A DNA stretch of 20,190 nt from a virus, in IMG/VR virus record IMGVR_UViG_3300044974_001051, positions 1-20,190 of that record. One strand, given 5' to 3'. How positions within the stretch are numbered: the stretch's first letter is position 1; every line of letters begins with the position of its first letter. Positions 1 through 7,327 of this stretch are shown here, piece after piece. The notes beneath the pieces were generated by a model. The model had not been told where the DNA came from, searched no databases, and saw nothing but the letters and a program-made list of their open reading frames with translations. A program made the position numbers and the translations under genes.

Positions 1-26
1 CTATGGATGCGGGTGCGTTTAATCAT
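1..26 (-). CDS. Possible start of a leftward gene cut by the window edge
   Basis: On the minus strand an ATG at 26-24 overlaps the stop codon of the preceding leftward gene (TAATG arrangement), and the frame stays open for eight codons (MIKRTRIH) to the window edge. The stop-start overlap is the same kind of coupling seen between other genes here, which is the only support. No clear Shine-Dalgarno is visible and the fragment is too short to identify. Confidence 0.25.
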
Positions 27-289
27 TACCGATACGACACAGAACGAACGAGGTTATCATGTTTAGCCCCATCAGGCGCGATCGCTGTAGCAAACCAGAT
101 GTAGTAACCGAAACTTCGATAGTTTGCTTCCCAAGCTTTAGCACATTCAATACAATCAGCTAAAGATTCTAGTGGCGCAGTAGGATCGTCAAATTTGACT
201 GTATGGATTCCTGAATCACGACTCATTATGGTTCCGCTATGAATACCAATGCTTAGCCGCCAAGGTGTTTGTTGTTCTAGATCGTTCAT
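26..289 (-). CDS. Small hypothetical protein (87 aa), start revised
   Basis: I do not recognise this protein. The frame is open back to 445, but I choose the ATG at 289 because it is preceded by a strong Shine-Dalgarno, GGAGG, at 302-298 on the minus strand with 8-nt spacing. The upstream codons cover a hairpin and a HIP1 site and look non-coding. The product begins MNDLEQQTPWRLSIG and has an aromatic C-terminal segment (YRSFGYYIWFA), two Cys close together (IECAKAW preceded by ADC) and no obvious membrane segment or signal peptide. It lies downstream of the SWIM gene on the same strand, so the two are probably co-transcribed. It is likely a phage accessory protein; function unknown. Confidence 0.6.
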   Translation of the reverse strand: MNDLEQQTPWRLSIGIHSGTIMSRDSGIHTVKFDDPTAPLESLADCIECAKAWEANYRSFGYYIWFATAIAPDGAKHDNLVRSVSYR

Positions 290-297
290 AATTTCGT

Positions 298-302
298 CCT
301 CC
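298..302 (-). promoter_or_regulatory. Shine-Dalgarno GGAGG fixing the start at 289
   Basis: The plus-strand CCTCC reads GGAGG on the minus strand, 8 nt before ATG 289. It is among the best ribosome-binding sites in the window and favours the 87-aa form over the longer frame that starts at 445. Confidence 0.65.
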
Positions 303-362
303 AAATGTTTGTGTGTTGCGATCGCACCTACAGAGATATAGATGCGATCGACTATAGGAGCT

Positions 363-388
363 TCCCTTCTTCGCAGCTGCCGAAGGGA
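363..388. other. Inverted repeat after the SWIM gene
   Basis: TCCCTTC (363-369) pairs with GAAGGGA (382-388) around a 12-nt loop. A competing inner pairing is CTTCG (369-373) with CGAAG (381-385). It lies about 10 nt beyond the stop of the leftward SWIM gene, so it could be a weak terminator or a processing/stabilising hairpin. There is no T-tract, so termination is uncertain. Confidence 0.3.
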
Positions 389-398
389 GAGAGTCTCT

Positions 399-1013
399 TT
401 AGTTAATGGAGCGACCACTATTAGCTGGGACGTATTCAAAACCAATAATCTCCTTTAACAGTTTTCGATTTCCAGGCGCGGCGTACTCTTTAGCAAGCAG
501 CATATGCTCACAGGGCGATTGCTTGCTAGAGCAGTTGCAGCGGCTCAAATTGGTAGACGCTGACTGGCCCGCAAAGTCGAGCACAGTAAACCCAATCCCA
601 ATTTCTTCATGGATTGAGTACCCATGTCGAATCATCTGCGCGGCTATTAACTTTTGATAGCTAATAGCCTCTCCTGATTTACCAAACCGGCTTCCATCTA
701 TCCAGTCAGAAACGTCGAAGCTCTGCTGAGTAGAATTTCTGAACTCATCTTCTAGCCAACAGGTTAGCTTGCCGTTCTCGATTTGAGAACTTGTGATAAG
801 GCTCTCAAAGTCTGCCTCAATTTGGAGGATGGCTTGACATATGTTAGGGCTAGCATAGGAGTTTCCTTTTTGATTCAAAATCTTGTCGGATACTTCTAAT
901 CTAGCTCTCAAGCTTGGAATTGGAATTCTCTCTTTAGGAAGACCACCCAACCGGCCACTTAAGTTCCAAACGAGACACCTATTTGCCAGTAGGTTTGAAA
1001 ACGATGGCATCAT
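399..1013 (-). CDS. SWIM zinc-finger protein (204 aa)
   Basis: The C-terminal third contains C159-x-C161-x6-C168-x-H170 followed by a helix (MLLAKEYA). This is the C-x-C-xn-C-x-H signature of the SWIM zinc finger, a DNA- or protein-binding module found in bacterial SNF2-associated proteins and MuDR-type transposases. The segment just before it (GIGFTVLDF) fits the short beta strands that usually precede the first cysteine. The N-terminal 130 residues are not recognised. No helicase or transposase domain is attached, so this is a stand-alone SWIM protein. The start at 1013 (ATGATG) has only a distant AAAGG upstream, so the exact start is uncertain. It is transcribed away from the head genes and is probably the first gene of the leftward cassette. 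DNA binding or regulation is inference. Confidence 0.7.
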   Translation of the reverse strand: MMPSFSNLLANRCLVWNLSGRLGGLPKERIPIPSLRARLEVSDKILNQKGNSYASPNICQAILQIEADFESLITSSQIENGKLTCWLEDEFRNSTQQSFDVSDWIDGSRFGKSGEAISYQKLIAAQMIRHGYSIHEEIGIGFTVLDFAGQSASTNLSRCNCSSKQSPCEHMLLAKEYAAPGNRKLLKEIIGFEYVPANSGRSIN

Positions 1014-1093
1014 TTTATATTAATACCTTTAGATTGAACACCGTAAATTTATGCTGAGCGTTTACTCTGAGCTCATAGTTATGGGCGCTTTAC
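1014..1093. promoter_or_regulatory. Divergent intergenic region
   Basis: These 80 bp separate the leftward SWIM gene from the rightward head genes and must carry or border promoters for both directions. The region is AT-rich with TTGAAC around 1034 and TATATTAATA near 1016, but I cannot identify a convincing spaced -35/-10 pair. It is called from gene geometry only. Confidence 0.35.
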
Positions 1094-1921
1094 GTGCAGG
1101 AAACTCAACTTATTAACAACTTGTTCGCTCAATCAGTAAATCAACATCGCAGAGAAAATGGTGTTGACCCACTGCCATCTGAGCAAGTTTTATCTGAATC
1201 AAGTTCTGAACCTGTAGAGCCGTCTGCCGCGACACAGCCTGCTCAGCCTGTGGTTGCTGAGCCGCCTGGCCCTGTAACTCTTGCTGCACAACCTCATGAG
1301 ATTGTTGCACGCAGTACTGATTACACTACTTTAACCGAGCCCCATCCTTCTGTATTTACACAGCCAGAATCTAATCATAGCGAATCTATGTCTCAGATTT
1401 TGGCTCAAGCATTGTCAAGACTCTCAGATCCAGCAGCGATGTCCCGAAAGATCCACGCTGATGCATCTGCCGTTATTCCTGAATTTTCTCAAGCGCCCTC
1501 CTGCGCTACTTGTAAAGCTTCCACTCTAGACTCTAGCTTAAACCAACTTACTTGCCAAAGTTATGGGGTTTTAGTTCTCTCGAACTATATTTGCGCTTCA
1601 CACCAAGTTTTTAGTCAGCCTCAGCAAGCTAAGCCCGTTGAGGCAAAAGTTCAACAGGTAGAATCTAAGGCTCAAGAGCCAGTCGTAATGGCCTCTGACG
1701 CAAAGCTTTTTGCTGAGGCAACTGAAAAAGCTAACTCTAGACCTGACCTTTCACCCGAGGATCAAGAAGTCTATGCCGTCGTTTTATACAAGAAAGCTTT
1801 TAAAGAAAAGACAGGCTCACTTGAAGGCGCATTTTCTACTGACTCAGAGCTTAGCGAGGCCTTTGCTTATGCCGCCAAAGAAAAAATGACTCAGTACCGC
1901 AAGAAAAAATCTGCTGTTTAA
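1094..1921 (+). CDS. Hypothetical head-cluster protein, Pro/Gln/Glu-rich, with Cys cluster (275 aa)
   Basis: The product is not recognised. The start is GTG at 1094: an in-frame stop lies at 1076 and no ATG occurs before codon 99. Residues about 25-95 are low-complexity Ser/Pro/Gln/Glu-rich and probably disordered. The middle contains C137-x2-C140, C154 and C167-x2-H170, which could form a zinc site. A second Gln/Lys/Glu-rich linker follows (about 172-200). The last 65 residues form a charged, helix-rich domain beginning LSPEDQEVYAVVLYKKAF and ending in a basic KKK tail; this resembles ChaB-like domains only loosely. It is the first gene of the head block, 15 bp before the protease gene, so a role in the head (internal protein, scaffold partner or minor capsid protein) is plausible but inferred from position. 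Confidence 0.6.
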   Translation: MQETQLINNLFAQSVNQHRRENGVDPLPSEQVLSESSSEPVEPSAATQPAQPVVAEPPGPVTLAAQPHEIVARSTDYTTLTEPHPSVFTQPESNHSESMSQILAQALSRLSDPAAMSRKIHADASAVIPEFSQAPSCATCKASTLDSSLNQLTCQSYGVLVLSNYICASHQVFSQPQQAKPVEAKVQQVESKAQEPVVMASDAKLFAEATEKANSRPDLSPEDQEVYAVVLYKKAFKEKTGSLEGAFSTDSELSEAFAYAAKEKMTQYRKKKSAV

Positions 1922-1936
1922 TTTGTATTATACAAA

Positions 1937-3202
1937 ATGTCTTTAACTCCCACCCAAATTGCTGCCCTTCTAGACGATGACCTTGATGAACTCTTCTCTG
2001 AGCCTACCGAAGACAACTCCAATCAGGCAGATGCGCCTAATGTTAAAAGCTCAGAGGTACTTGAAGAACTATCGGAAGACGAACCCACTTCAGAAACTCT
2101 GTCCGAGAACAGGGATGCAACCGTAACTATCCAACTCTCTGATGAGTTTGGTCTTCAATACGGCCCTCTTTTAAGCCAGGGTTTTAGACTCCGAGTTCCT
2201 ATCGCTGTTCTTGGCACTTGGGAACACCCAGAGTATGGGCCGATCTCATTTACTACTGAAGACTTTGCGGATATGATGCGCAACTTCAACGCGAATGTAA
2301 CTGGGTATGAGCCTCCTTTATTCTATGGCCACCCGATTAATCGGGACACTATGGAAGGTGCTCCTGCTGTTGCTTTCTTGGATCGTTTGTATCAACTTGG
2401 CGATACTCTCTTTGGAGAATTTGATGCTAAGCCTGATGCTTATTACCAAGTTGCTGAAGACTACTTTAGGTATTCCTCGGCTGAAATTATTCGGAATGCT
2501 GTTTCTAAAGAAAACGGAGAATCCCTTGGGACTCTGTTGGTTGGCTGCGCGTTAACCAACCGCCCTTTCTTAACCCGGATGCCTCGAAACGTTGCTCTGA
2601 CAGAAGTTTACTCAAGTTGCGCAGACTTGGCAAATACATTTGTGTTTAGCTTAACCCAGACTGATAAATCACCAGGTTCTATGATTACAACTCAAGCCAC
2701 CTCGGCTCAGCCTGAAACTATCGAAGCACCCGCTGTTGTAAATCAACCTGCGGCCCCTGCTTCCGAAAGTTTTGCTGATCCTTCTCAACTGGCTTCTCAG
2801 CTAATTACTCTTGCCCAGCAGGTTGAGACCCAGCGGCTTGAGACTGAGAAAGCAAAAGCTTCAGCCGATGAAGCAAATCAAAAACTTGCTCGCCAAGAAC
2901 TTGCTTCTAAGCTCGACAAAATTGAAAAGCTTAATTTAAGCCAGCCTGTTAAAGATTCTTTTAAGGCTGTTATTACAGCTGGTCTTCCTTCTGAACAAGA
3001 AGAGGCTGTGTTTACCGCTTTATCTGAAATGAGCGCTCAAAATGCCCAGCTTTTGACTAAGCAGCAAGGTTCTCAATCAGATGATACTTCTGACCAGAAC
3101 GCTGAAGGCTCTAATGTTTCGGATGAAAATCCTTACGCTCACATTATCCAAAAGCATAACCAATTGAGCGAACAGCGTCAGCGTTCCGCTCAACTCTATT
3201 AA
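1937..3202 (+). CDS. Prohead protease with C-terminal scaffold, Mu gpI-like (421 aa)
   Basis: Residues about 85-220 match the layout of Mu gpI-type proteases, which cleave scaffold during head maturation: a W-x-HPEYG segment, then F-x-x-x-x-F-A-x-M-M, a conserved PLFYGHP motif (127-133), a GAPAVAFLDRL segment (141-151), then YFRYSSAEI (176-184) and TNRPFL (207-212), the counterparts of Mu's YRYLSP and LTNxPA. The first 60 residues are acidic and probably disordered. The part after residue 249 is Ala/Gln/Glu-rich with a coiled-coil-like stretch (about 283-330) and a disordered acidic tail, which is what a scaffold domain looks like. The gene lies 16 bp before the major capsid gene, the normal place for it. 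I did not assign catalytic residues. The fused protease-scaffold architecture is known from Mu and relatives. Confidence 0.8.
   Translation: MSLTPTQIAALLDDDLDELFSEPTEDNSNQADAPNVKSSEVLEELSEDEPTSETLSENRDATVTIQLSDEFGLQYGPLLSQGFRLRVPIAVLGTWEHPEYGPISFTTEDFADMMRNFNANVTGYEPPLFYGHPINRDTMEGAPAVAFLDRLYQLGDTLFGEFDAKPDAYYQVAEDYFRYSSAEIIRNAVSKENGESLGTLLVGCALTNRPFLTRMPRNVALTEVYSSCADLANTFVFSLTQTDKSPGSMITTQATSAQPETIEAPAVVNQPAAPASESFADPSQLASQLITLAQQVETQRLETEKAKASADEANQKLARQELASKLDKIEKLNLSQPVKDSFKAVITAGLPSEQEEAVFTALSEMSAQNAQLLTKQQGSQSDDTSDQNAEGSNVSDENPYAHIIQKHNQLSEQRQRSAQLY
2681..3202 (+). CDS. Possible internal start producing free scaffold (173 aa)
   Basis: Within the protease gene, in the same frame, codon 249 is an ATG (2681) at the junction of the protease-like and coiled-coil parts. 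AGGT lies at 2674-2677, giving a short but usable spacing. Mu produces its scaffold (gpZ) from an in-frame internal start in gene I, and lambda does likewise with C/Nu3, so a separate 173-residue scaffold starting MITTQATS is a reasonable prediction. The ribosome-binding site is only moderate, so this is inference supported by domain position. Confidence 0.4.
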   Translation: MITTQATSAQPETIEAPAVVNQPAAPASESFADPSQLASQLITLAQQVETQRLETEKAKASADEANQKLARQELASKLDKIEKLNLSQPVKDSFKAVITAGLPSEQEEAVFTALSEMSAQNAQLLTKQQGSQSDDTSDQNAEGSNVSDENPYAHIIQKHNQLSEQRQRSAQLY

Positions 3203-3218
3203 GGAACCTGACTGATAA

Positions 3219-4547
3219 ATGTCTACGCATCCCGAGTTAACCCCCTCCTCAACAAATTACGAATACATCGGTGACGTTACAGCGCTAGGTTCCTTGAACC
3301 TGACTATGCTGGCCCGTTCTTACGAGCAGATTGAAATCGGCTCTTTAGACGATGTTTTCCCTTCTCAGAATATTCCTGAGCGTACCATCACAATCGAACA
3401 GGTTGTTGAAGGTTTAGGCATTATGCCCATTGTTCGCTTTGGCGTTCCTGCTGGTAACTTCGCTGAGAATGAGCGCATTCGTCGGCGCGAAGTTTCTCCC
3501 GCTGTTGTTCGTGAAGATGACTTTCTTGACCAAGGCCTGATCAACCAGCTGCGCAAAGCTGGTACCTACAACGATCAGTACAACCCTCAACAAATCATCG
3601 CTGATCGTGTGCGGAAAATGATCAATCGTCACAAGCGGACGATGGACTTTTTCCGGGCTCAAGTTCTGCTGGGTGGGATTAATTATACTGACCCCCGCAC
3701 CAACCAGTCGATCAACGTTTCGACCCACATTCCTGTTCACAACCTTTTCCACTACAAAGGCTTTAACGCTACTGTAGCAGCTAACGCAACTATTACTGGT
3801 ACTGCTTATACCGCAGCTACCGCGTTGACTAACGATAAAGGTCGGACTGAGGCTCTTCTCTTTACTGATGCCAATGGTCGCGCTGGCGTCCCTTGGACTC
3901 ACCCGCAAGCTGATCTTGTTCGCACTCTGCGCCTTATTAAGCACTTCCTTTGGAAGACCAACAAGAATAAGTTCACTGAGATGGTTATCTCTAGCGAACT
4001 CTATACTGTGATTCAAGAAAACGAGTTTGTGAAAGCTTACTCAGGTCAACTGGGTCTCTTTGGTGATTATGCTCGCGCAGATGGTCAGCCTGGTGGTCGC
4101 AGCATTACTGCGACTGGAGTGGGTGCTGTCACCAGTCCTCAGTTTATTAGCTACGGCCCAGGTGGGGACATTGAAGCTATTGCTGGTGTAAAAATCCGTA
4201 TTCTTGACGGTCTCTTCCGCCATCCTCAGACCAACACTGTCACCAACTACTGGCCCCCGAATAAGGTTGCTCTGATGGCACCCCGCCATTACCAAGATGC
4301 CCAGGAAACTCTCGGTCTTACTCACCACTGTGTGGGTGAATCTCCTGATGCTTCTCCTGGTCTGTGGATGCGAACTGGCCCTGACCAGCAGCCTCCTTCT
4401 CCTCCCGGACGGACTATGCAGATGGGTGACTCTTTCCTTCCCTTTGCTAAATACCCAGAGTGGATTGCTATCCTCACTGTGTGTGAAGCTACTGAGATCA
4501 ACGATACCCTCATTCTGGGTTCGATGGAAAGCTTCGGTACTTTCTAG
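3219..4547 (+). CDS. Major capsid protein, lambda gpE type (442 aa)
   Basis: This forms the icosahedral shell. The N-terminal half has the hallmarks of the major capsid protein E family (HK97 fold): an ER-T-I-x-I-E strand followed by G-I-x-P (residues about 53-71), then VRFGVPAGNF, a run of Arg leading to a 'P-x-x-x-x-D-D-F-L' segment, 'INQLRKAGTYND', and the long helix with IADRVRKMINRHKRTMDFFRA ending in a LLGGINY turn. At 442 residues it is longer than lambda E (341), mainly through a Thr/Ala-rich insert around 185-225 and a Pro-rich loop near 386-395 (DQQPPSPPGR). AAGGA lies upstream of the ATG with long spacing. The position immediately after protease/scaffold strongly supports the call. 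Codons are GC-richer than in the flanking genes, as is usual for a highly expressed capsid gene. Confidence 0.85.
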   Translation: MSTHPELTPSSTNYEYIGDVTALGSLNLTMLARSYEQIEIGSLDDVFPSQNIPERTITIEQVVEGLGIMPIVRFGVPAGNFAENERIRRREVSPAVVREDDFLDQGLINQLRKAGTYNDQYNPQQIIADRVRKMINRHKRTMDFFRAQVLLGGINYTDPRTNQSINVSTHIPVHNLFHYKGFNATVAANATITGTAYTAATALTNDKGRTEALLFTDANGRAGVPWTHPQADLVRTLRLIKHFLWKTNKNKFTEMVISSELYTVIQENEFVKAYSGQLGLFGDYARADGQPGGRSITATGVGAVTSPQFISYGPGGDIEAIAGVKIRILDGLFRHPQTNTVTNYWPPNKVALMAPRHYQDAQETLGLTHHCVGESPDASPGLWMRTGPDQQPPSPPGRTMQMGDSFLPFAKYPEWIAILTVCEATEINDTLILGSMESFGTF

Positions 4548-4593
4548 ATCTTTTTGTTCACCATCTCGCCAATCTGCTTTTTAGGAGTAATCC

Positions 4594-5277
4594 ATGCCAT
4601 CTGTCGGCCAACAATTTGACTTTGATCGCTTCCCGCAGGCAATGCGCGGCGGGATGCGAGTTTATCCTTACGGTGGGGTCGTTTCTGGCCTTACCATTGG
4701 GACTGTAGCCTATAACGCTACCACTGATGTTCTAACCATCCCTTATGCTGCTGGCGTTGTTCGGCTCGATGGTAAGAAGTATTCTATCGGCGCGAGTTCT
4801 GTTACCGTTGCAGCGGTTCCCAGTTCTGCAACTGTTGTGACTCCCATTTATGTTCTTCCCACTCGCGCCAACCCAGTTGTAACTTCTGCCCCTGCTTCTA
4901 ACGCCGCAGCTCCTCCTACTGGAGGCACTGGCCCCGTGCGTCTTCATGCTGTAGACATGGGCGAGTACTTCAAACTCGTTAATTTCTACAAGTATTCTGG
5001 CAGCGCCTGGGCTAAACACGATATCATCTTTGATCCCCCGACTCTTGATTACGGGAATCTTCCCCACAACGAGATTGTTGGGGCTACCGTGGGTGTTGCT
5101 CCTGAGAAAATGGTGCATAGCAAAGACGTTTCTTCGCCTTTCTTATCTGCCCCTGCTGCTCATTACGTTCGTTACGACAGCTCTTTACTAATTGCAGTTG
5201 TTACTTCTACTACTGCTGCAACTGGTGATGTTGTCACCGCAACTGTAGACGCTAAAGAGGTTGAAATCGTTATCTAA
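4594..5277 (+). CDS. Probable head decoration or accessory capsid protein (227 aa)
   Basis: I do not recognise a named family. The start is well supported by AGGAG at 4583-4587, 6 nt before the ATG. The protein is rich in Gly, Ala, Val and Thr, with many alternating hydrophobic stretches that predict beta structure, a Pro/Ala-rich loop near residues 98-112 and a C-terminal strand-rich segment (LLIAVVTSTTAATGDVVTATVD). It has no Cys, no membrane segment and no signal peptide. Small beta-rich proteins encoded directly after the major capsid gene are often decoration or head-stabilising proteins (lambda D lies directly before E), so this role is inferred from composition and position. Its stop codon overlaps the next start. 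Confidence 0.55.
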   Translation: MPSVGQQFDFDRFPQAMRGGMRVYPYGGVVSGLTIGTVAYNATTDVLTIPYAAGVVRLDGKKYSIGASSVTVAAVPSSATVVTPIYVLPTRANPVVTSAPASNAAAPPTGGTGPVRLHAVDMGEYFKLVNFYKYSGSAWAKHDIIFDPPTLDYGNLPHNEIVGATVGVAPEKMVHSKDVSSPFLSAPAAHYVRYDSSLLIAVVTSTTAATGDVVTATVDAKEVEIVI

Positions 5278-5735
5278 TGGCTCACACCCTGATTGTTATT
5301 AGCAACGTAAATGTCCCCCTCACTGAGGGGCAATGGAAACCCGGTGAGCTTTCAGCTGTCTACTCTGGTGATGTGCTGACTGTAGAAGATGAAGTGGCCC
5401 AAAAGCTGATCTCTTACTACCCTGGCGCTTTTCATGTTCACTTGGTTACTGACCAAAAGCCTGTAAAAGTTAAGGCCGAACCAACTGAAGACACTAAACT
5501 GGTTGTTGGTCTTCAGGTTGACTCGGCTAAGCTAGCTGAAACTAGCGAAGACGAAGTAGTTCTTCCTTTAGAATCAGATGCGCATCACTCAAAGGTTAAG
5601 GCTTATGTCCTTGATCTTGAGGAAGCAAATCCGGTTGATCTAGCTAGAATCAAAGCAGTGAAAACTCGCTTTCCTAATTATGCGTCTGTTGTTGCTGAGT
5701 GCGATCGCATTCTTGAGGCGAATGGCGCAATCTGA
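5277..5735 (+). CDS. Hypothetical structural or connector protein (152 aa)
   Basis: The ATG overlaps the preceding stop (TAATG), indicating translational coupling. The N-terminal half forms a compact beta-like domain (LIVISNVNVPLTEGQWKPGE) followed by a V-E-D-E-V-A-x-K-L segment. The middle (about 65-100) is acidic and probably flexible, and the C-terminal 45 residues form a helical domain (DLARIKAVKTRFPNYASVV). I cannot assign a family. Its place between the capsid genes and tail-neck genes suggests a small head-completion or connector protein; this is inference from synteny only. A HIP1 site lies near its 3' end (5701). Confidence 0.55.
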   Translation: MAHTLIVISNVNVPLTEGQWKPGELSAVYSGDVLTVEDEVAQKLISYYPGAFHVHLVTDQKPVKVKAEPTEDTKLVVGLQVDSAKLAETSEDEVVLPLESDAHHSKVKAYVLDLEEANPVDLARIKAVKTRFPNYASVVAECDRILEANGAI

Positions 5736-7327
5736 TGACGTTTACGTTTGGCGATCGCTTTTCGTATAACAACCCGACTTTTGCTGCTCTCGAGACTGCC
5801 ATCGAGAGCGCAACAGACGCGCAACTTATAAACGCTTCACCAGAGTTGAATTCTTTAGCTCAAATGGTGAGGCGTTTTTCAGTGTTGTTAAAGAGCACTC
5901 CTGTAAAACAAATTTATTATGCCATTACAGACCATGCTGACCCTGAGATTGGCTTAATTCTTGGTTCTGCTAAAGACTCTGAAGGCAACTGGCGTTATGC
6001 CGGTATTAATGACGTTAAAAAGTTTATCTATTCCCCGGCTACTGGAGAGCTTGTTTCTGAGTACCAGAACAAATTTGCAGATGGTATCCGGCGCATATCT
6101 GCTTGCTTCGCAGCCGCTGAATTAATCTCTCAGTTTGCGACATTAAAAGAGCAACTTGCTCATGCTGAAGCTCTTAAAGATAGAGCAACTAGCGAGCTAA
6201 AGTTTTTACTTGAGATTCCGGCTAATGCGCCATCTGGCTCAACTAGTGCTGCTACTGAAGATGAAGTCAATACTGGCCGCATTTATTTCCAACGTCTAAC
6301 TCACCAACTTGAGATTCCTCTTTCTGTTTACATAACATTCCCTGGAACGCTGTCAGACCTCACTCCAATTGTCTACACTCCAGGAAACCTCTCTACAGCA
6401 GAGATTGTTAGTGACATAGCCGACAAAATTAATGAAGCTTCTCTTACTGTAGATGGTGGGAACCTTTTAGCTTCCCCTGTTCTTTCTGGCGTACAAAACA
6501 CTCACTACATTGAACTGAGTCCTAGAACGGTGGTGGTTGATAGAACAGCCACCCTAATTACAATCCAGTTTAAGTTTCAAGCTGGCGCAGATTATGATTC
6601 AACTGACCTTCCCTTTATGTGGGGACTAGATGTTGAAAACATGTCAAAGTACCCACTTAATAGTGTTCTACTTTTAACCCGCGCAACATATTTTGTAGCT
6701 AGTAAAATTGGTGAGGCTCAGGACACAACACAGGATGAGTTCCTGCCAACAATTCTGTATATCAGAAAGAACTCTCTTGTTAATGCTTCCACAACTGATC
6801 AGTACCAACTAAGGTTCCCAGTTACTGATGAAACTCTAATTACTGTGCCATTCAACCGAGTAACGGGTGCTCAACAAGAAACTCTAGACGCTGAGCGCTA
6901 TCAACAGTTTGCTTTAAGTCTTCTCAATACAATCACGGCTAGTAGAGACGAAAACTTTATGGTTTCCGCGATTATTCGCAACGACCCTTCAACAGCCGCT
7001 GACCCTGTAGCTGTTCTAGAGCTATTTGCTTGGTCGGTAATGAATCCTCAGGTTATTCTTGTTCTTGATATTCTTCAGGTTCCGGCTGATATAGAAATTT
7101 CATTGGGTGATTATAATGGCCCTTATAGCAAATTCTCAAATAAGCCTCGCTCTTTAAGAGTACGGGCGACTTATGCAAGAGCTGCTGAAACTGTGACTAC
7201 AACTACTGGGCTTGATTTAGCTGGAACACCTAAGATGGTTGGCTTTAGTCGTTCCAAACTTCTAGACAATGTTAATGATGCTACCCGCCAGTTTGAAGCT
7301 ATGCATGATCCTTTCTACTTTTACTAA
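5735..7327 (+). CDS. Large neck or connector-region structural protein, unknown family (530 aa)
   Basis: The ATG overlaps the previous stop (TGATG), continuing the coupled chain. The N-terminal region (about 1-120) is mixed alpha/beta. It is followed by a helical, coiled-coil-like stretch (about 128-165, with ISQFATLKEQLAHAEALKDRA), a Ser/Thr-rich linker (about 170-180) and a large beta-rich part (about 180-460) ending in a short aromatic tail (DPFYFY). No catalytic motif, signal peptide or membrane helix is visible. Its position between head and sheath genes suggests a head-tail joining, neck or collar component. I do not recognise it and do not assign a specific role. A HIP1 site overlaps its first codons (5751). 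Confidence 0.6.
   Translation: MTFTFGDRFSYNNPTFAALETAIESATDAQLINASPELNSLAQMVRRFSVLLKSTPVKQIYYAITDHADPEIGLILGSAKDSEGNWRYAGINDVKKFIYSPATGELVSEYQNKFADGIRRISACFAAAELISQFATLKEQLAHAEALKDRATSELKFLLEIPANAPSGSTSAATEDEVNTGRIYFQRLTHQLEIPLSVYITFPGTLSDLTPIVYTPGNLSTAEIVSDIADKINEASLTVDGGNLLASPVLSGVQNTHYIELSPRTVVVDRTATLITIQFKFQAGADYDSTDLPFMWGLDVENMSKYPLNSVLLLTRATYFVASKIGEAQDTTQDEFLPTILYIRKNSLVNASTTDQYQLRFPVTDETLITVPFNRVTGAQQETLDAERYQQFALSLLNTITASRDENFMVSAIIRNDPSTAADPVAVLELFAWSVMNPQVILVLDILQVPADIEISLGDYNGPYSKFSNKPRSLRVRATYARAAETVTTTTGLDLAGTPKMVGFSRSKLLDNVNDATRQFEAMHDPFYFY

Noticed and set aside
290-445. N-terminal extension of the small leftward gene to position 445
   Set aside because: The strong GGAGG 8 nt before ATG 289 and the hairpin/HIP1 content of the extension favour the shorter protein.
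406-657. Plus-strand 83-codon frame
   Set aside because: It is a shadow of the SWIM gene, whose zinc motif makes the minus strand the coding one.
3414-4016. 200-codon minus-strand frame inside the capsid gene
   Set aside because: It is antisense to a well-supported capsid gene, with no ribosome site and no sensible composition; codon bias of the capsid gene explains the open frame.
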